Below the pieces are notes generated by a model. The model was not told where the DNA came from and did not search any database. It worked only from the letters and a program-made list of their open reading frames with translations. 64,000 nt of DNA. Source: Multifurca ochricompacta (lineage: Eukaryota > Basidiomycota > Agaricomycetes > Russulales > Russulaceae). Below, in pieces: positions 13,296 through 24,400 of this stretch (the first letter of the stretch is position 1; every line of letters starts with the position of its first letter). A program made the position numbers and the translations under genes. The stretch is from NCBI GenBank assembly GCA_022496185.1, contig WTXG01000003.1, forward strand, positions 558,001-622,000. Direction: 5' to 3'.

Positions 13296-13364
13296 CTGAG
13301 CTGAGGGAATGTTGGCTGCCTCAACAAAACACAAGTCGTAGGATAGCAATTCGATGTTTATGTA
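13296..13364. promoter_or_regulatory. 69-bp bidirectional promoter, MTR3 / NSRP1-like
   Basis: The start codons of the divergent exosome subunit and NSRP1-like gene are only 69 bp apart, so both core promoters and 5' leaders must share or overlap this space. No TATA box is evident. This is inference from gene placement. Confidence 0.6.
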
Positions 13365-14604
13365 ATGAAACTCTCCTTTTCTCTCAACACCAGCAAGACT
13401 GCCACTGCCAATAAATCTGTTGGCGATGCTCCTCCGCTCAAGCGTCCGGCTGCCTTTGCATCACTCGATGATGAACCATCATATGACGATGGACTCCTAT
13501 CTACACGTGAAGGAGGCACAAGAAACAGTGACCTTGTAGCACAGAACGTCCTGTCAAAATCAGCCAAGAAACGCATGGAGAAGGAACAACAGGTCGACGC
13601 TACCGTTTACCAGTATGACGAAGTATGGGATATTATTCAGGATGCCAAATCCCGGCAGAAGGAAATCAAGGAGCAAGAATCGAAGGAAAGAAAGGTGAAT
13701 AGGTCCAAATGCTGCTCATGATCGGCTCTGAATTGTGTTCCTTCCAAGCCTAAATATATTGGTGGGCTGTTAGCATCGGCTGCCACACGTCGACTGGATC
13801 ATTTAAGAGCGGAGGAAAAAATGATTCAAAGAGAAAGAGAAGCAGAAGGGGATGAATTTCGCGGCAAAGAAGCTTTCGTTACCCAAGCATACAAGGATCA
13901 GATGGAGGAAGTTCGCAGGGCGGAGGAAGAAGAGAGACAGCGGGAAGGTATGTATTGCATGACTCCTGCTTAAATACCTAGCTTATATGTTACCAGAACT
14001 TGAAAAGAGGCGTGGTTCATCCGGAAGCATGGCACACTTCTACCGCAAATTATTGGAGGAATCGGAACAGAAGCATGACGAAACCGTTGCAGCCGTTCAG
14101 TCGACTTCAAGAACTATCAAAGGGCCTCAAGGGTCCGCCCCTAATCTCACCATTATCAAACCCCCTGAGTTCACCCTAAAATCAGATGTAGAGCTCGCCC
14201 TTCTTGCTCGCGAGCAAGGTAAAGATGTTGAACTTAATGAAGACAATCAAATCGTCGACAAGCGCGAACTCCTTTCTGCCGGTTTGAACTTATCTGCTCC
14301 AAATACTAGGCGACTTGGTCTTCATATGCTAAAGAAACCCGACGCTCCCGCTATAGACATCCAGCGTGCAGCTGGGTCAGCTGCCAGCAGAAAAGAAATC
14401 AATGAGCGGCGAATGCGGGAGATCACCACCCAGCTTGCGGAAGAGCGGGAAAGAGTGAAGGAGAAGGCGCGGCAAGAAATTGAGGCCACTGCCCGTCCGG
14501 TCTCTAGACGAAACCACGACTCAGACATTCAGAAGGCTTTGGAACGATATCAGGAGCGGAAACGTCGGAAACTAGAGAAAAGTTTGGAGGAGACTGGATC
14601 CTAG
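13365..14604 (+). CDS. NSRP1-like nuclear speckle splicing regulator (CCDC55/DUF2040)
   Basis: Homologue of nuclear speckle splicing regulatory protein 1, a coiled-coil factor that influences alternative pre-mRNA splicing. Three exons were joined by clean introns at 13695-13748 and 13948-13996. The protein starts MKLSFSLNTSK, then the family core YDEVWDIIQDAKSRQ, PKYIGGLLASAATRRLDH, GKEAFVTQAYKDQMEEVR and MAHFYRKLLEESE. The C-terminal half is rich in Glu, Arg and Lys with long predicted coiled coil and ends with a basic RKRRKLE tail. About 390 residues, within the family's usual range. It is nuclear by family. It diverges from MTR3 across a tiny shared promoter. Confidence 0.88.
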
Positions 14605-14715
14605 TACTGTTTTAGCCCGGTAACGTCGGGCCGTTACATGAAATGCTAGAGAATAATTATAGTTACCAAGCATGTCGTGACAGTGCAATCCTGTTCCTGG
14701 GTCTTCACCAACAAC

Positions 14716-15400
14716 ATGGAGGAGGGAACTAAGACGAAGAAAACCATATTCATTGGAGGTATTGGCGAAGATGTGAACGAACAGGTTATTCTGGAAGCCT
14801 TTTCAACGTTCGGTGGGCCTGGTTTTCAAAAAATTGAGTTTTCACCAGTGTTGAGCAGCTTTTCCGCTTTTCCCCGTCTAGGTGATATTGTTGATGTTCA
14901 ACTCCCCACAAATGCAACTGGCCGACTGCATGAGAATCGTACGCCTATTTCTGCTAGAGTCTCCAATACGTTACTCATTGATGTAGCTGCGGATTTGAAG
15001 CACCGCGGTTATGCATTCGTCACATATTCATCATCGGGAGACGCGCTAGACGCTATTGACAACATGGATATGAATGAACTACGCGGTAGAGTCTTGAAAG
15101 TCAGCCTCGCAAGGCCTATGAAAGGTGGAATACAAGCAACTGGGAATCGAGCGAGTGAGTTGTAGTGTATCAGCGTATGGTGTCTCGCTAAGAAACCTTC
15201 CTTCAGTTTGGGAGTCGGAGGAGTGGCTTAAACAATACGCCAAACCGCTGTCCGGGGACGGGGGTAAGAAAGTGGTTATGTTAATAACAGCTAATTGACA
15301 TGCTTTCTTAGGCTTGCGGGGACGCAGAAATGTCGCGTCCGAAGCTGCAGTACAAGATGACACAGAGAAACCGAACGACGCAATCCAAGAAGATCAATAG
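14716..15400 (+). CDS. Single-RRM protein related to the N-terminus of cyclophilin E (Cyp33)
   Basis: Small RNA-binding protein. The ATG at 14716 gives MEEGTKTKK, then one RRM: RNP2 is IFIGGI and RNP1 is HRGYAFVTYS, joined through introns at about 14815-14881 (FSTFG to DIVDVQLP) and 14940-14990. After the RRM comes IWESEEWLKQYA, the conserved segment that follows the RRM in Cyp33/PPIE proteins. Here the reading frame then runs through two further introns to a short acidic tail and stops at 15398-15400, so no cyclophilin (peptidyl-prolyl isomerase) domain is present. An earlier GTG-started frame from 14677 is an artefact. Role probably in spliceosome-linked RNA binding, by family only. Confidence 0.8.
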
Positions 15401-15492
15401 GCCACACCTTAACCGCAAGCCGTATGTTCAATTCATCCATCCACCTGACCATCCGGGGAAAGCAACGACACGAGTCTCATTTCTCTTTGGTG

Positions 15493-16288
15493 TCATGGTG
15501 GCAAACCCTTAGACTGATTCATCTCAGAATCATTGAACTGAGCCCTCGCCCGCTTAATATCTTCCTGCATGAACAACAGCTCCTCCATGCGTGCGAGCTT
15601 CTTAGCATCAGCTGGTCGTGATAATGCCCTACGAAAGTCCTCTATTGATAATCGAGACCTCTTTGTCGGTGCGAGGGCCGTTTGGCACTGGAGAAAAAAT
15701 ATTTTATGATGACATGATGAGAGATACCTAAGACACCTACTACATCAGCGATATACTCCACGAGTATTTCTTCCATGACATTGACGGTGTCATTCGAGGG
15801 GTTTCTGTCATCCCCAAAACCAAACATCAGATTGCGGACTGAAACTGACGTTAGATTGTGAACTGCAACCATGAATTACTGCTCAACCCACGCTCTTTAG
15901 TAAATAATCCTTTGAAGTTGGACTGTTTTTTGTAACCGCGAGAAGAGGTGCCGCTTGCCACACCAGTTCCAACGCTTTCGCGGGGGTACGTGAGGTTATA
16001 GGCAGTGAAGGTAGCCCTTTGCGTGGTCGTAGGCACAGTTGTCGTTGCCGCGCTGACAGTTGGCTGGGTAGTAGCGGGCTTGGACAGCGCACTAGTAGGC
16101 TGGTGTTGGTAATAACTATAGGAATAAGGCCATGCAGCACCGTAGCCCGTGACAGCAGTTCCTGGGTATGCACCAGTCGTGTAGGGATATGCTCCGGGAG
16201 TCTGAGGGTGTGTGTACGAATATGTACTATAAGGGTACGCCCCCGAGGCCGCCGGGTGCTGCCCAGCTTGAGAAGGGTAATAAGCCAT
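15493..16288 (-). CDS. TAF13: TFIID subunit TAF13 with tyrosine-rich N-terminal extension
   Basis: Histone-fold subunit of the general transcription factor TFIID, partner of TAF11. The TAF13 core is spliced from FKGLFTKE, L, RNLMFGFGDDRNPSNDTVN and VMEEILVEYIADV, then QTALAPTKRSRLSIEDFRRAL, and ends SKGLPP at 15493. The intron between FTKE and RNLM uses GTGGGTTGAG...TTTCAG and restores LRNLM, matching the family's FSKELR start of the histone fold. Unusually, about 130 residues precede the core: MAYYPSQAG, repeated YPY/YSY/TGAYP units, and a Thr/Ala-rich stretch. Simple TAF13 proteins start close to the histone fold. The alternative is two overlapping genes, but the splice fits too well for that. 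Confidence 0.85.
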
Positions 16289-16479
16289 GATGATGTGTAA
16301 CTTTGAGTGAGGGGTGAGGGTGAGGGGGAGGGGGAGGCCACCAACAACACACTAACGGGCCGGAGAGGTCCGGAGAGTTTGAGTTTAAGTGTTCATTGAA
16401 TCATTGAAAAACCAAAAACCTAAAAACATGGTACAAGTGTCGTATCGTAAATGAGGGATATGTCACCAGTTGCCCAGAC

Positions 16480-18267
16480 TTAAATGTCTAGATCAATGTC
16501 CTCCTCTCTCTTTCCAACCGACGCGTTCAGGCTACCAGCACGTTGCAACAGCTCACACAGTTTATGCCACTCTGTTGATACAACACCTCTCTGATCCAAC
16601 CATTCCATCACATCATCAGGGTTAGAAACGTCCTCCGGCGGAGGTATGCTAGCTAGCCGATCAAAAAGTCGCTTCTTGCCAGGCTGCTGCACAAGGTCTA
16701 CTTCTTCGGACAGTGCCCTGTACAGGTGATACTGGACGATCGTCAGGGTCAGGGATGCACATTGGCTCTTGGCTCAAGACAGAATGACTCACACTCCAGT
16801 GTGACAGCCGATGAAATATCTGAGTGCGAGCAGCGCAAAAGCGACCGAGGCTAAAACCAGTAATATGGGAACCTTCGCTGTCATAATCTTCCGAATCGCT
16901 TTCATGGATGATAGGCTGTGTCCATAATGAGGCCAGAGAGACATTGAGATCATCGATGACGAACCCACCTCAAATGAGAGGTTATCGTATGGAAAGCCCT
17001 TTAACCACCCGGTCACGGTCGATAGCCTACCGCCGAGGTGACACGCGTCACAATGAGGAATCGCGAAGTCTACTTTCGTTAGAGAGAGGTCTGGGTATAT
17101 TTCTAATGTTTTTCTGTAGTCACGGCTCCAAGTAGATGATGCTATGGAATCCTTGGTGCCGGAAATTTTTCGGCTGATAGCTTTGAATGCAACAGCGAAA
17201 TATTCGTGATCTGATTATCATTTAATCAACATAGCTTGAAAGGCATAATGCCTCGCACCCTTGAGTGCTTGTTCCATGAAGCATCGACGCCCATCCATCG
17301 GCGTCATAGAAAGGTGTACGAAAAGCTGACAAACGATCTTGAAATCGTGGCTCGTGTCCCGATGAGTATGACGACTGAAGGCCATGGGAAGTTCCGGGAT
17401 GGCTTCTTCGTCATCTTGCACGACAAAATCGGCGATGTCACTATCATCGCCATCACCTTCATGGTCGGCCTCGTTTTGAGTGCCATCGTCCTGTTGAGCA
17501 CCCTGAAAAGGTGTGATCCGCTCGTCGTCTCCGCTCGTCTGCTCGTCACTCGACTCGGGACGCTTCACCCCGAGCTTTTTCTCTGCGACGTGTACTGTCC
17601 ATCATTGCCAACATCTCGGTTTACTAACCCTTGCTCACGTTTCAACTTGGCGAGCCTCAGTTGAAAAGATGTCCGTTTCTGGCGGTCACGAAAGCGAGAT
17701 CGAATGATATCTGAAATTAAGGTTAGTTTGAGCCTGGTGTAGCTCGATGCAACATTCGCCTGCTTCATTGATCTCGCCGAGTAAATCGTCAGACTTCTCT
17801 GGACTCAAGGGCCGCACTCCTTTGGCCAGCCGCCGCCGCCGCTTAGGAGGCGGCTCAAGTTCTGTGCTCGGACTACGAGAAGTAGGACGTTTAGCCTTAT
17901 TTGACGATGATTCCCTTCGATTCGTCCCCATGTTGTCATCTAAATCGCTGGACGTTGAGGTTCTATGGTCGGTCTGGGACCCCACCTTAGTCAATATTCC
18001 GCGCCTCCTGGTAGGAGATAATGGTTGGATATCGTGATCATCATCCAAGGTAACCTGCTTCCTCGGTTCGAAGCGGATTTCGCCTATACCACTGTCTGTA
18101 TCACTTGGGTCAGATAGGTTAGGAGCTTGGGAAGCAGGAATCCTAGTAGCTCCGCCAGACAGTCCCAGTTTTTTCTTGGGGCTGTTGTCCCGAGGGGTGT
18201 CAGTAGTTGAATGGCTTGTTTTGAGAAATTTCGTGAGGTTCTGTTGTCTGAGTTGAGTGCGAGGCAT
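16480..18267 (-). CDS. DUF4211 domain nuclear protein
   Basis: Conserved fungal protein of unknown function. The first exon (from 18267) begins MPRTQLRQQNLTKFL, then a disordered, Ser- and Lys/Arg-rich region with PKKK and PPPKRRRR, likely nuclear localisation. The DUF4211 domain starts at DSDIADFVVQDDEEAIPELP and continues MAFSRHTHRD, FKIVCQLFVHL, DHEYFAVAFKAISRKISG, VDFAIPHCDACHLGGR, FSLGRFCAARTQIFHRLSHW, and the C-terminal LYRALSEEVDL. It ends in an acidic EEDIDLDI. Introns were placed at ELH/YII, after KREQG (junction uncertain), at LK/DHEY, at SFE/PIIHE and at HWS/YHLY. A Cys pair (CDAC) plus conserved Cys/His suggests a metal site. Function not assigned. Confidence 0.82.
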
Positions 18268-18421
18268 GTCTAGACCTGGACTTCACCTGTTGGCTGACCC
18301 TGGCTGGCCCTTGACCCACAAAGTGAACACGTGACTGATTCTGACGCTGAATTTGGAAACTTAATCTCACGCGCTTCACGCAACAACCACAAGAAGGATC
18401 AATCAAATCAACGGTGATGAA
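18268..18421. promoter_or_regulatory. 154-bp divergent promoter region
   Basis: Non-coding DNA between the divergent starts of the DUF4211 gene and the large C1-finger gene. No clear motif was seen beyond one CACGTG core near 18330, so regulatory function is inferred from position. Confidence 0.5.
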
Positions 18422-21400
18422 ATGAATGTAGAGCCAGAACCTGCCATGCCAAATCAGAGAGAAAAGCTTAAGCTCACGACTCCCGTCCTTCGCCTTGAGA
18501 TATCTGATTCCCTCGCTTTTCCATCTTCAGCTTCTTCAGGTGACGATCCATCGCCCTCCTTCCGGGAGAGGGCACGCGCACTCTCTCAGGCAACGTTACC
18601 ATCTCGCCGCCCGTCTCAGGTATCATCAACATCAACAATAGCTCACGTCCTCTATCGCCACAAGTTCCTGCATTTTCCGCACCCGTTCCAGGTATTTCCA
18701 GGGCACGGGATGAGTCTCAAAAGCTTTTAGCACATGTCCTTGAGCAGCTTCGACACAGACCGAAATCCCCCCCCACAAGCCTTCCACCGTCCCAAGCAAT
18801 ACCAATAGCCAAGTCTATCTCTCTCCGACCAAGTACATCAAGGACAAACAGCGATGTTCATCTGTTGGATCAAGACGGTGAAGATGGTCCTGAGCGTGCC
18901 TTTTCTCCTGACTTAGCTTTTGACCTGATGAACCGCCTAAGAGATGTCTTGATGATCTCATTGTCTCACCAATGGCAGATATTCAATGAAAGGTAAGTCT
19001 TTTGTGGGACGCCGTTAGAACCGCTATTTAAACGCACTGCTCCCTTAGCGTTCCCGTGGCTGTAATCCGAGATAGCGAAGATTTGGACGTCACAGTTCCA
19101 TCTTCTCCATTCCGTCGACGAAGGCGCAGTGCCAGTATCGACCCAAAGCATTTAACATATTCTAGAATCGAATCAACGGAGTTGCTGTCCCAGTGCATCT
19201 CTGTTCTTCAGTCCATAGTTTCCGAGGATTGTCGCTTCCCATTAACTCCACCGCGTCCCTCCCGGCCGCCAAACTCGCTTCAAGCAATTTCTCTGGACAT
19301 TGCACTGCTTCTTGTACATATGCATGCGAAGTCCGCTACTATTATCTCCCAAGTTGGATTTGCTCTTCTGCCGGCATTTTCAACTTTCAGGGCCGAAATG
19401 CACCCTCGATTACTTCTTTTTTTTGAAGGCATGCTTCGAAACATGCTACTTGAGGAAAGACAATTACGTGGCTTTACCAAGGATAGTGTAGAGATCTCGG
19501 ATAATCAAGGTATCCCTTGTCCTCGTGCGATTCGCTCACTAAGTCTCTGTTTGTAGAATACTTCTCCGGGTTTCAATCTGATGGCGCTCCGCCTCCGACA
19601 GTTTCTATTCAAGTGGAACCCTACGAGGAAACGCACACCGACTTTCGGGCGAACCCCCATAGTCGGGCTGTCAGGTCACCCTATGCTGACCATTGCGTAC
19701 CCTCACAGAGGGCATCTCGCCAGTCTCTTACATCTTACCGTCTGCTTTCACTCCTATCCCCGTTGCTGGCCGCCATTTCCGATGCAGTCGATTTCAGCAA
19801 GGCATCTGCGTTCACTTTACACAGACTGCGTCACCTATTTGATGTGATTGTTGACTTAAGACCTGATGCTTCCCTGAACGTTCTCGAAACTGTGGCATAT
19901 CATACACCCAAGGCTCGGTCCACTGCCCTCGGTCTTCTGTGCTCTTACTGGCCCCGCGCGCTTGGCCATTGTTTCATTAGCAAGCCATTAGACACACTGC
20001 GTGGGGCCGACGCATCGCCCTCGTATCATCCCCATGCACATCAGTTTGTCCTTTGGCGGTTTGAAGAACCCTCTGGTCCAAAGCTGTTCGATGGTAATAT
20101 ATTGCGAGAGTGTCGGGCATGTTTCAGGCAAATTGTTGGACTTGGACTTTTTTGCCCATTGTGTATCTGTGCTGTCCATTACGATTGTTATGACCACCCC
20201 GACGGCAACCTACTCAAGGAATATCCCATGGAATTGGATCCTGGCACACAGAAGGTGGCAGTTTATCGGTTCTGCTATGTTCAATCGTCAAGAAGTGATC
20301 ATGAATCCAACGTAAAATACGTCTCAAATCACTGCTTCAGAGTTGTCAATATGTTTACTCTGGCACTTTGTTTTATTTGTCAACTACCCTTGTGGGGGTG
20401 TCACAATCAAGGTTTCAAATGCGACAACTGCAATCACTTCGCCCATTCCGGGTGCCTCACACCTCCGATGGTTGCACATTGTCTTGCAGTTCCTCTTACA
20501 TCGGCTCACGTGACAATCACACCACGTGACGTACGCAATTCCTTTAACGGTCATTTCAACGGCTTGCTCGAACTCGATCCTGATTCACTTCAACATCGCG
20601 AAGAGATCCTGATATGCCTTGACATCGTTTGGGCCCAGCTGCAGATTTTGAGAAATGGACTGGCGCTGGGCTCTGTTGTAATCGAGGGAGAGGGCGAGGC
20701 TGCCAAGATGTTCAGCCTTGAACTCCAATCGCTCCTCGACCGCTTCCAAGCTGCCCTTCTCTCACAGACGTCTGCCCTATCTGAAATTTTAAACGACTTC
20801 TTCCAGGAGTGTCGTTCACCCTCGCGGGTCACCCTACTTTTTGACTGGTCGACTCTAATTTTTCTGGCCGCGAACGTAAGGCTCGTAGATACCACCCCGG
20901 ATACTTTTACCGGAGACAAAAATGATCCATTCCTGGGTTTTCGGTCGGCATACGTCGGGTCGCGCACTCAAAACTACGATTCCGTTCCCCTCGGCCTTCT
21001 TTTGGATAACCTTGCTGTAAGCTTTCACATACACCTGGATATCGCCGCCGAGGTGTTACTTGGTCAGTTGTATCACATTGGGTTGTTCGAACTCCCGGGA
21101 AACCGCATGGTTCAATCGAAAGGTCTTCTACAATCCAAGGAATCACTCTGTTCATTTTCGTTGCCTTTAAGCCTCGATTTCTCGACTAATGTTGCGACCC
21201 TCTTGACGGCTACTGAGGCTTGCCTATCGGATATTGATCTCTCTGTCAACGAAGCCGGCTTCCTTCTTTTGGTCAGACGTGCATGGCCGACAGAGATGTC
21301 CACAGACTACACACTTTGCAGACTTATGAAGTCAGTTTTGGGTTGGATTCTTGCGGAAGTGCGTATTTTCATGTGTGAAAATGATATTAGACTCACATCT

Positions 21401-24400
21401 CATGGAGGACGAGAAATCAGCAATTATACTTCGGGATTATGTCCCTCTTGGGCGAGAACTTCCTGGTGTGCGTAAGGGTAACATGCGTCAACCCTGGCCT
21501 AGTTTCGGAAAGAAACCACCGTTGGCTGCGTCATCAAATAATGGCGGGGACTACCTTGCCCATCGTCGATCTTTACTCAGGATCTACGCGGTTGCATGGC
21601 TACTCGCACTTCATGACCAGGACCCAGTGTTTTATGGGAAAACATGCTTTGAGTTGGTTCTTGAGACCGCTAGCGAAACACCGGGGGCTGAAGCTAGTGA
21701 GGGAATGGCAAGTAATCCGTTACATCTTGAAGCTCCTTATTCAAACTCTTCAAGGCGGATTTATCCTTGCGACACATCATTAGACTCTGCCAAGCATGTG
21801 TTGTCTTTACCACGTTCGATGACCTCTTTCTTCTGTGGCTGGAATTTATTTTGACCGTGCCCTTAACTAAAGTGATTCAGTCAATTTTGGTCTCATGCAT
21901 CCACTACTGATGTCATTCACAGCCGATTTTGTCTTTGCAGCGGCTCTTAAATCGAGAAAGTAATTTAATTAACCGACTGAGCAGCGCCGTTGATCTTACT
22001 GCGTCGCTTGCTGATGCTTCTAACGTCACAGCCATCAATCCGTGGGGTATTGTCTTCAGAATAGCGTCCGCGAATAAGGAGGGTTTAAGTCGGTGTCTGC
22101 AATGGTTGAGCATCTTTGCTCGCTCTGCAGTCGATATTCCAGAATCCGTCTTCCAGCAGTGCAAATCTTTAACCGACCAGTTCAGATTCTCCGTGACGGA
22201 AACATATCCTTTAATCCATGCTGTGTTCCTGTGTGTTTGGATGAGGTCCCTTGGCCGACAGGAACTCCACGGCATGATCAGTTCAGTCCATCTTCGCCTG
22301 TCATCGGACGTGTCAAGGTGCCTAAGTGAAAGAAAGGTGCCACCACTTATGTGAGATGGAGAGTTGCCAAAGATACTTAGAGCTGACGACTTTTAGATCT
22401 GACTTGATAAGATTATCCCTAGCTACATGCCTTCTCTTGGCTGGCTGCGCGCGTGGAGTCCTTATAAGTCATGGATTGATTATGGAGGATGATGTACTTC
22501 AGTTACCTTCTAGGTTTGCCTTGTTACTCTAAACTTTCGGTTTTCATGACTCAAACGTCGTCCAGGAGAACTACTAACACAAGGGCATCGATGGTTCCAG
22601 ACCCAATTCACGTGAATACTGGCTTCGTTCAGGCGCTTGGCGACTATGTTAATGCGCGACAAGAGGAGATTAGCGTCATTATCGCGAAGTTCTTCTACCT
22701 CTTCGTTAAGGAGTGTTCATTGCTGGAAACACACGAGGTGGATAATTTCATACTCCGCAATGCTGGGGTTCTCAGTTCTTGGTGAGGTCACTTGAATGGG
22801 TCACGGCCTGCGCATGCTTATCCTTGAGAAAGCGTGTGGTCGTTCTATGAAATGCAATCTCCCCACCTATCTTCGCTTCTCCCCAACGTACTCATGCGCC
22901 TTCTTGTTGTCGACGCCCAACCCCTGGATGCTCTCCTGAAAACCTCATTGTCTCCTACAACTCGCTGGGAAACGCGGTAAGACGGCAGATTCTGGCGTCA
23001 AGGTCATGACCCCTCATCCCTCCTAGGCTCAGGACATTAAAGCAGCTCTTCCGCATCATTCTTGACGTAATCAACCCATCGTTTATCGTTGAAGACAGGC
23101 AGTGGCAATCTAGCGCGACGATCATTTTTTACAATTACTTCACCGCGCTATGGCAAGATTCTCAGGTATTTGCGCCTCCAGGCTTTAGCTTCTTGCCTGT
23201 TGAGATTCCTGATAGGAAGAAGTGAAAGTCGCCGTGGATACTTGGTCGCAAACGCTGTTCCCCGCTCATTTCGAAGCCATAACGAATTGTTGGAATGATG
23301 CTTTGGTCAATGCCCCGGTGTCCGAACGTGTGCGGCTTGTAAGCTTCCTCATACGACTTCACTCTCTATTTTCTGGCTGGAGAGGTATGTATCATGTCGA
23401 ACGTATGTCTTTCCATAACGATTCCCTTTCCAGTGCTTTCTTGGGATGTAATCGCTGGGATTCTTTCTGAAGAAGACTACATCCCTGGTAATGACGACCT
23501 CAAGAATGGGTCTGCCGCCGTTCACGTAGTGAGTTCTCCCTTTCTCCAGCAGAATGTTTTGGAGTAGTGCATTTACTTCCGTAGTCAGAATCGAGCCGCG
23601 TCCCGGTCACCCCCGATCCTGACATCGCCTCCTTACACGTGAGTCATTCGCAGGAAGTTGGCCTCGCCTTAATTACCCATTTTCAGATTTCTATTTTGCT
23701 TTTGAGCTTGAAAATGATCGGTTCTGGGATTGGAATTGATCTACTTAACTTGCTGAAGCTGAAGAAACATCTCGTCCTTATTCTGGGATTCGTTGGCGTG
23801 TCGACCGTCCCTGCGCCCGCTAGTCAAGTGTTTTATGTTACGTTCGAGCACACGAGAGTCACGGCGCATGACGTGTCTCCTTGCATGGATGAGTTGCTAT
23901 CTGTACTCGATGCCTCTCAGCCATTTTCTCTTTTCGCCTCTGCGATGACCGAATCATCCCCTCCTAATGACGCACCGACATCGCTGCTTGTTGGGTCTAT
24001 CTTTGTGGATGTCCTCCTCGCGCTTATAACCGGATCAGACGACCTTCTTGACCTGCCATACCTGACGACGAAGAGACTTATTGAATGTCTTCTTGTCGTA
24101 ATGTTTAAACACGACATGGAAAGTCGACCTCTCAGACACTTGCAGGGACACCTTCGGAAAGCGGTTCGCCGGGTACTGAATTTAGTGCCAACTGGGCTCA
24201 GCTATGAACTGCGCCAACTCGCCTTAACTGTAGTGCAGACATATATCAAATTTTGGCCGAACACAGCAGGCAGCTTTGTTCTGTAAGTGGTGTCACCTAC
24301 TCGTAGTGACTTCATGTTGAAGTACGATGCAGCGAATCCATCGAGGTGTGCTCTCAAGTTATCACAGACCCTCAATCCAGCAAAGAAGATCCACTTTCGT

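Noticed and set aside
15642..15872. TAF13 as a short stand-alone gene starting at 15872
   Set aside because: A clean intron joins FTKE to LRNLM and gives the family-typical histone-fold start, so one fused gene is better supported.
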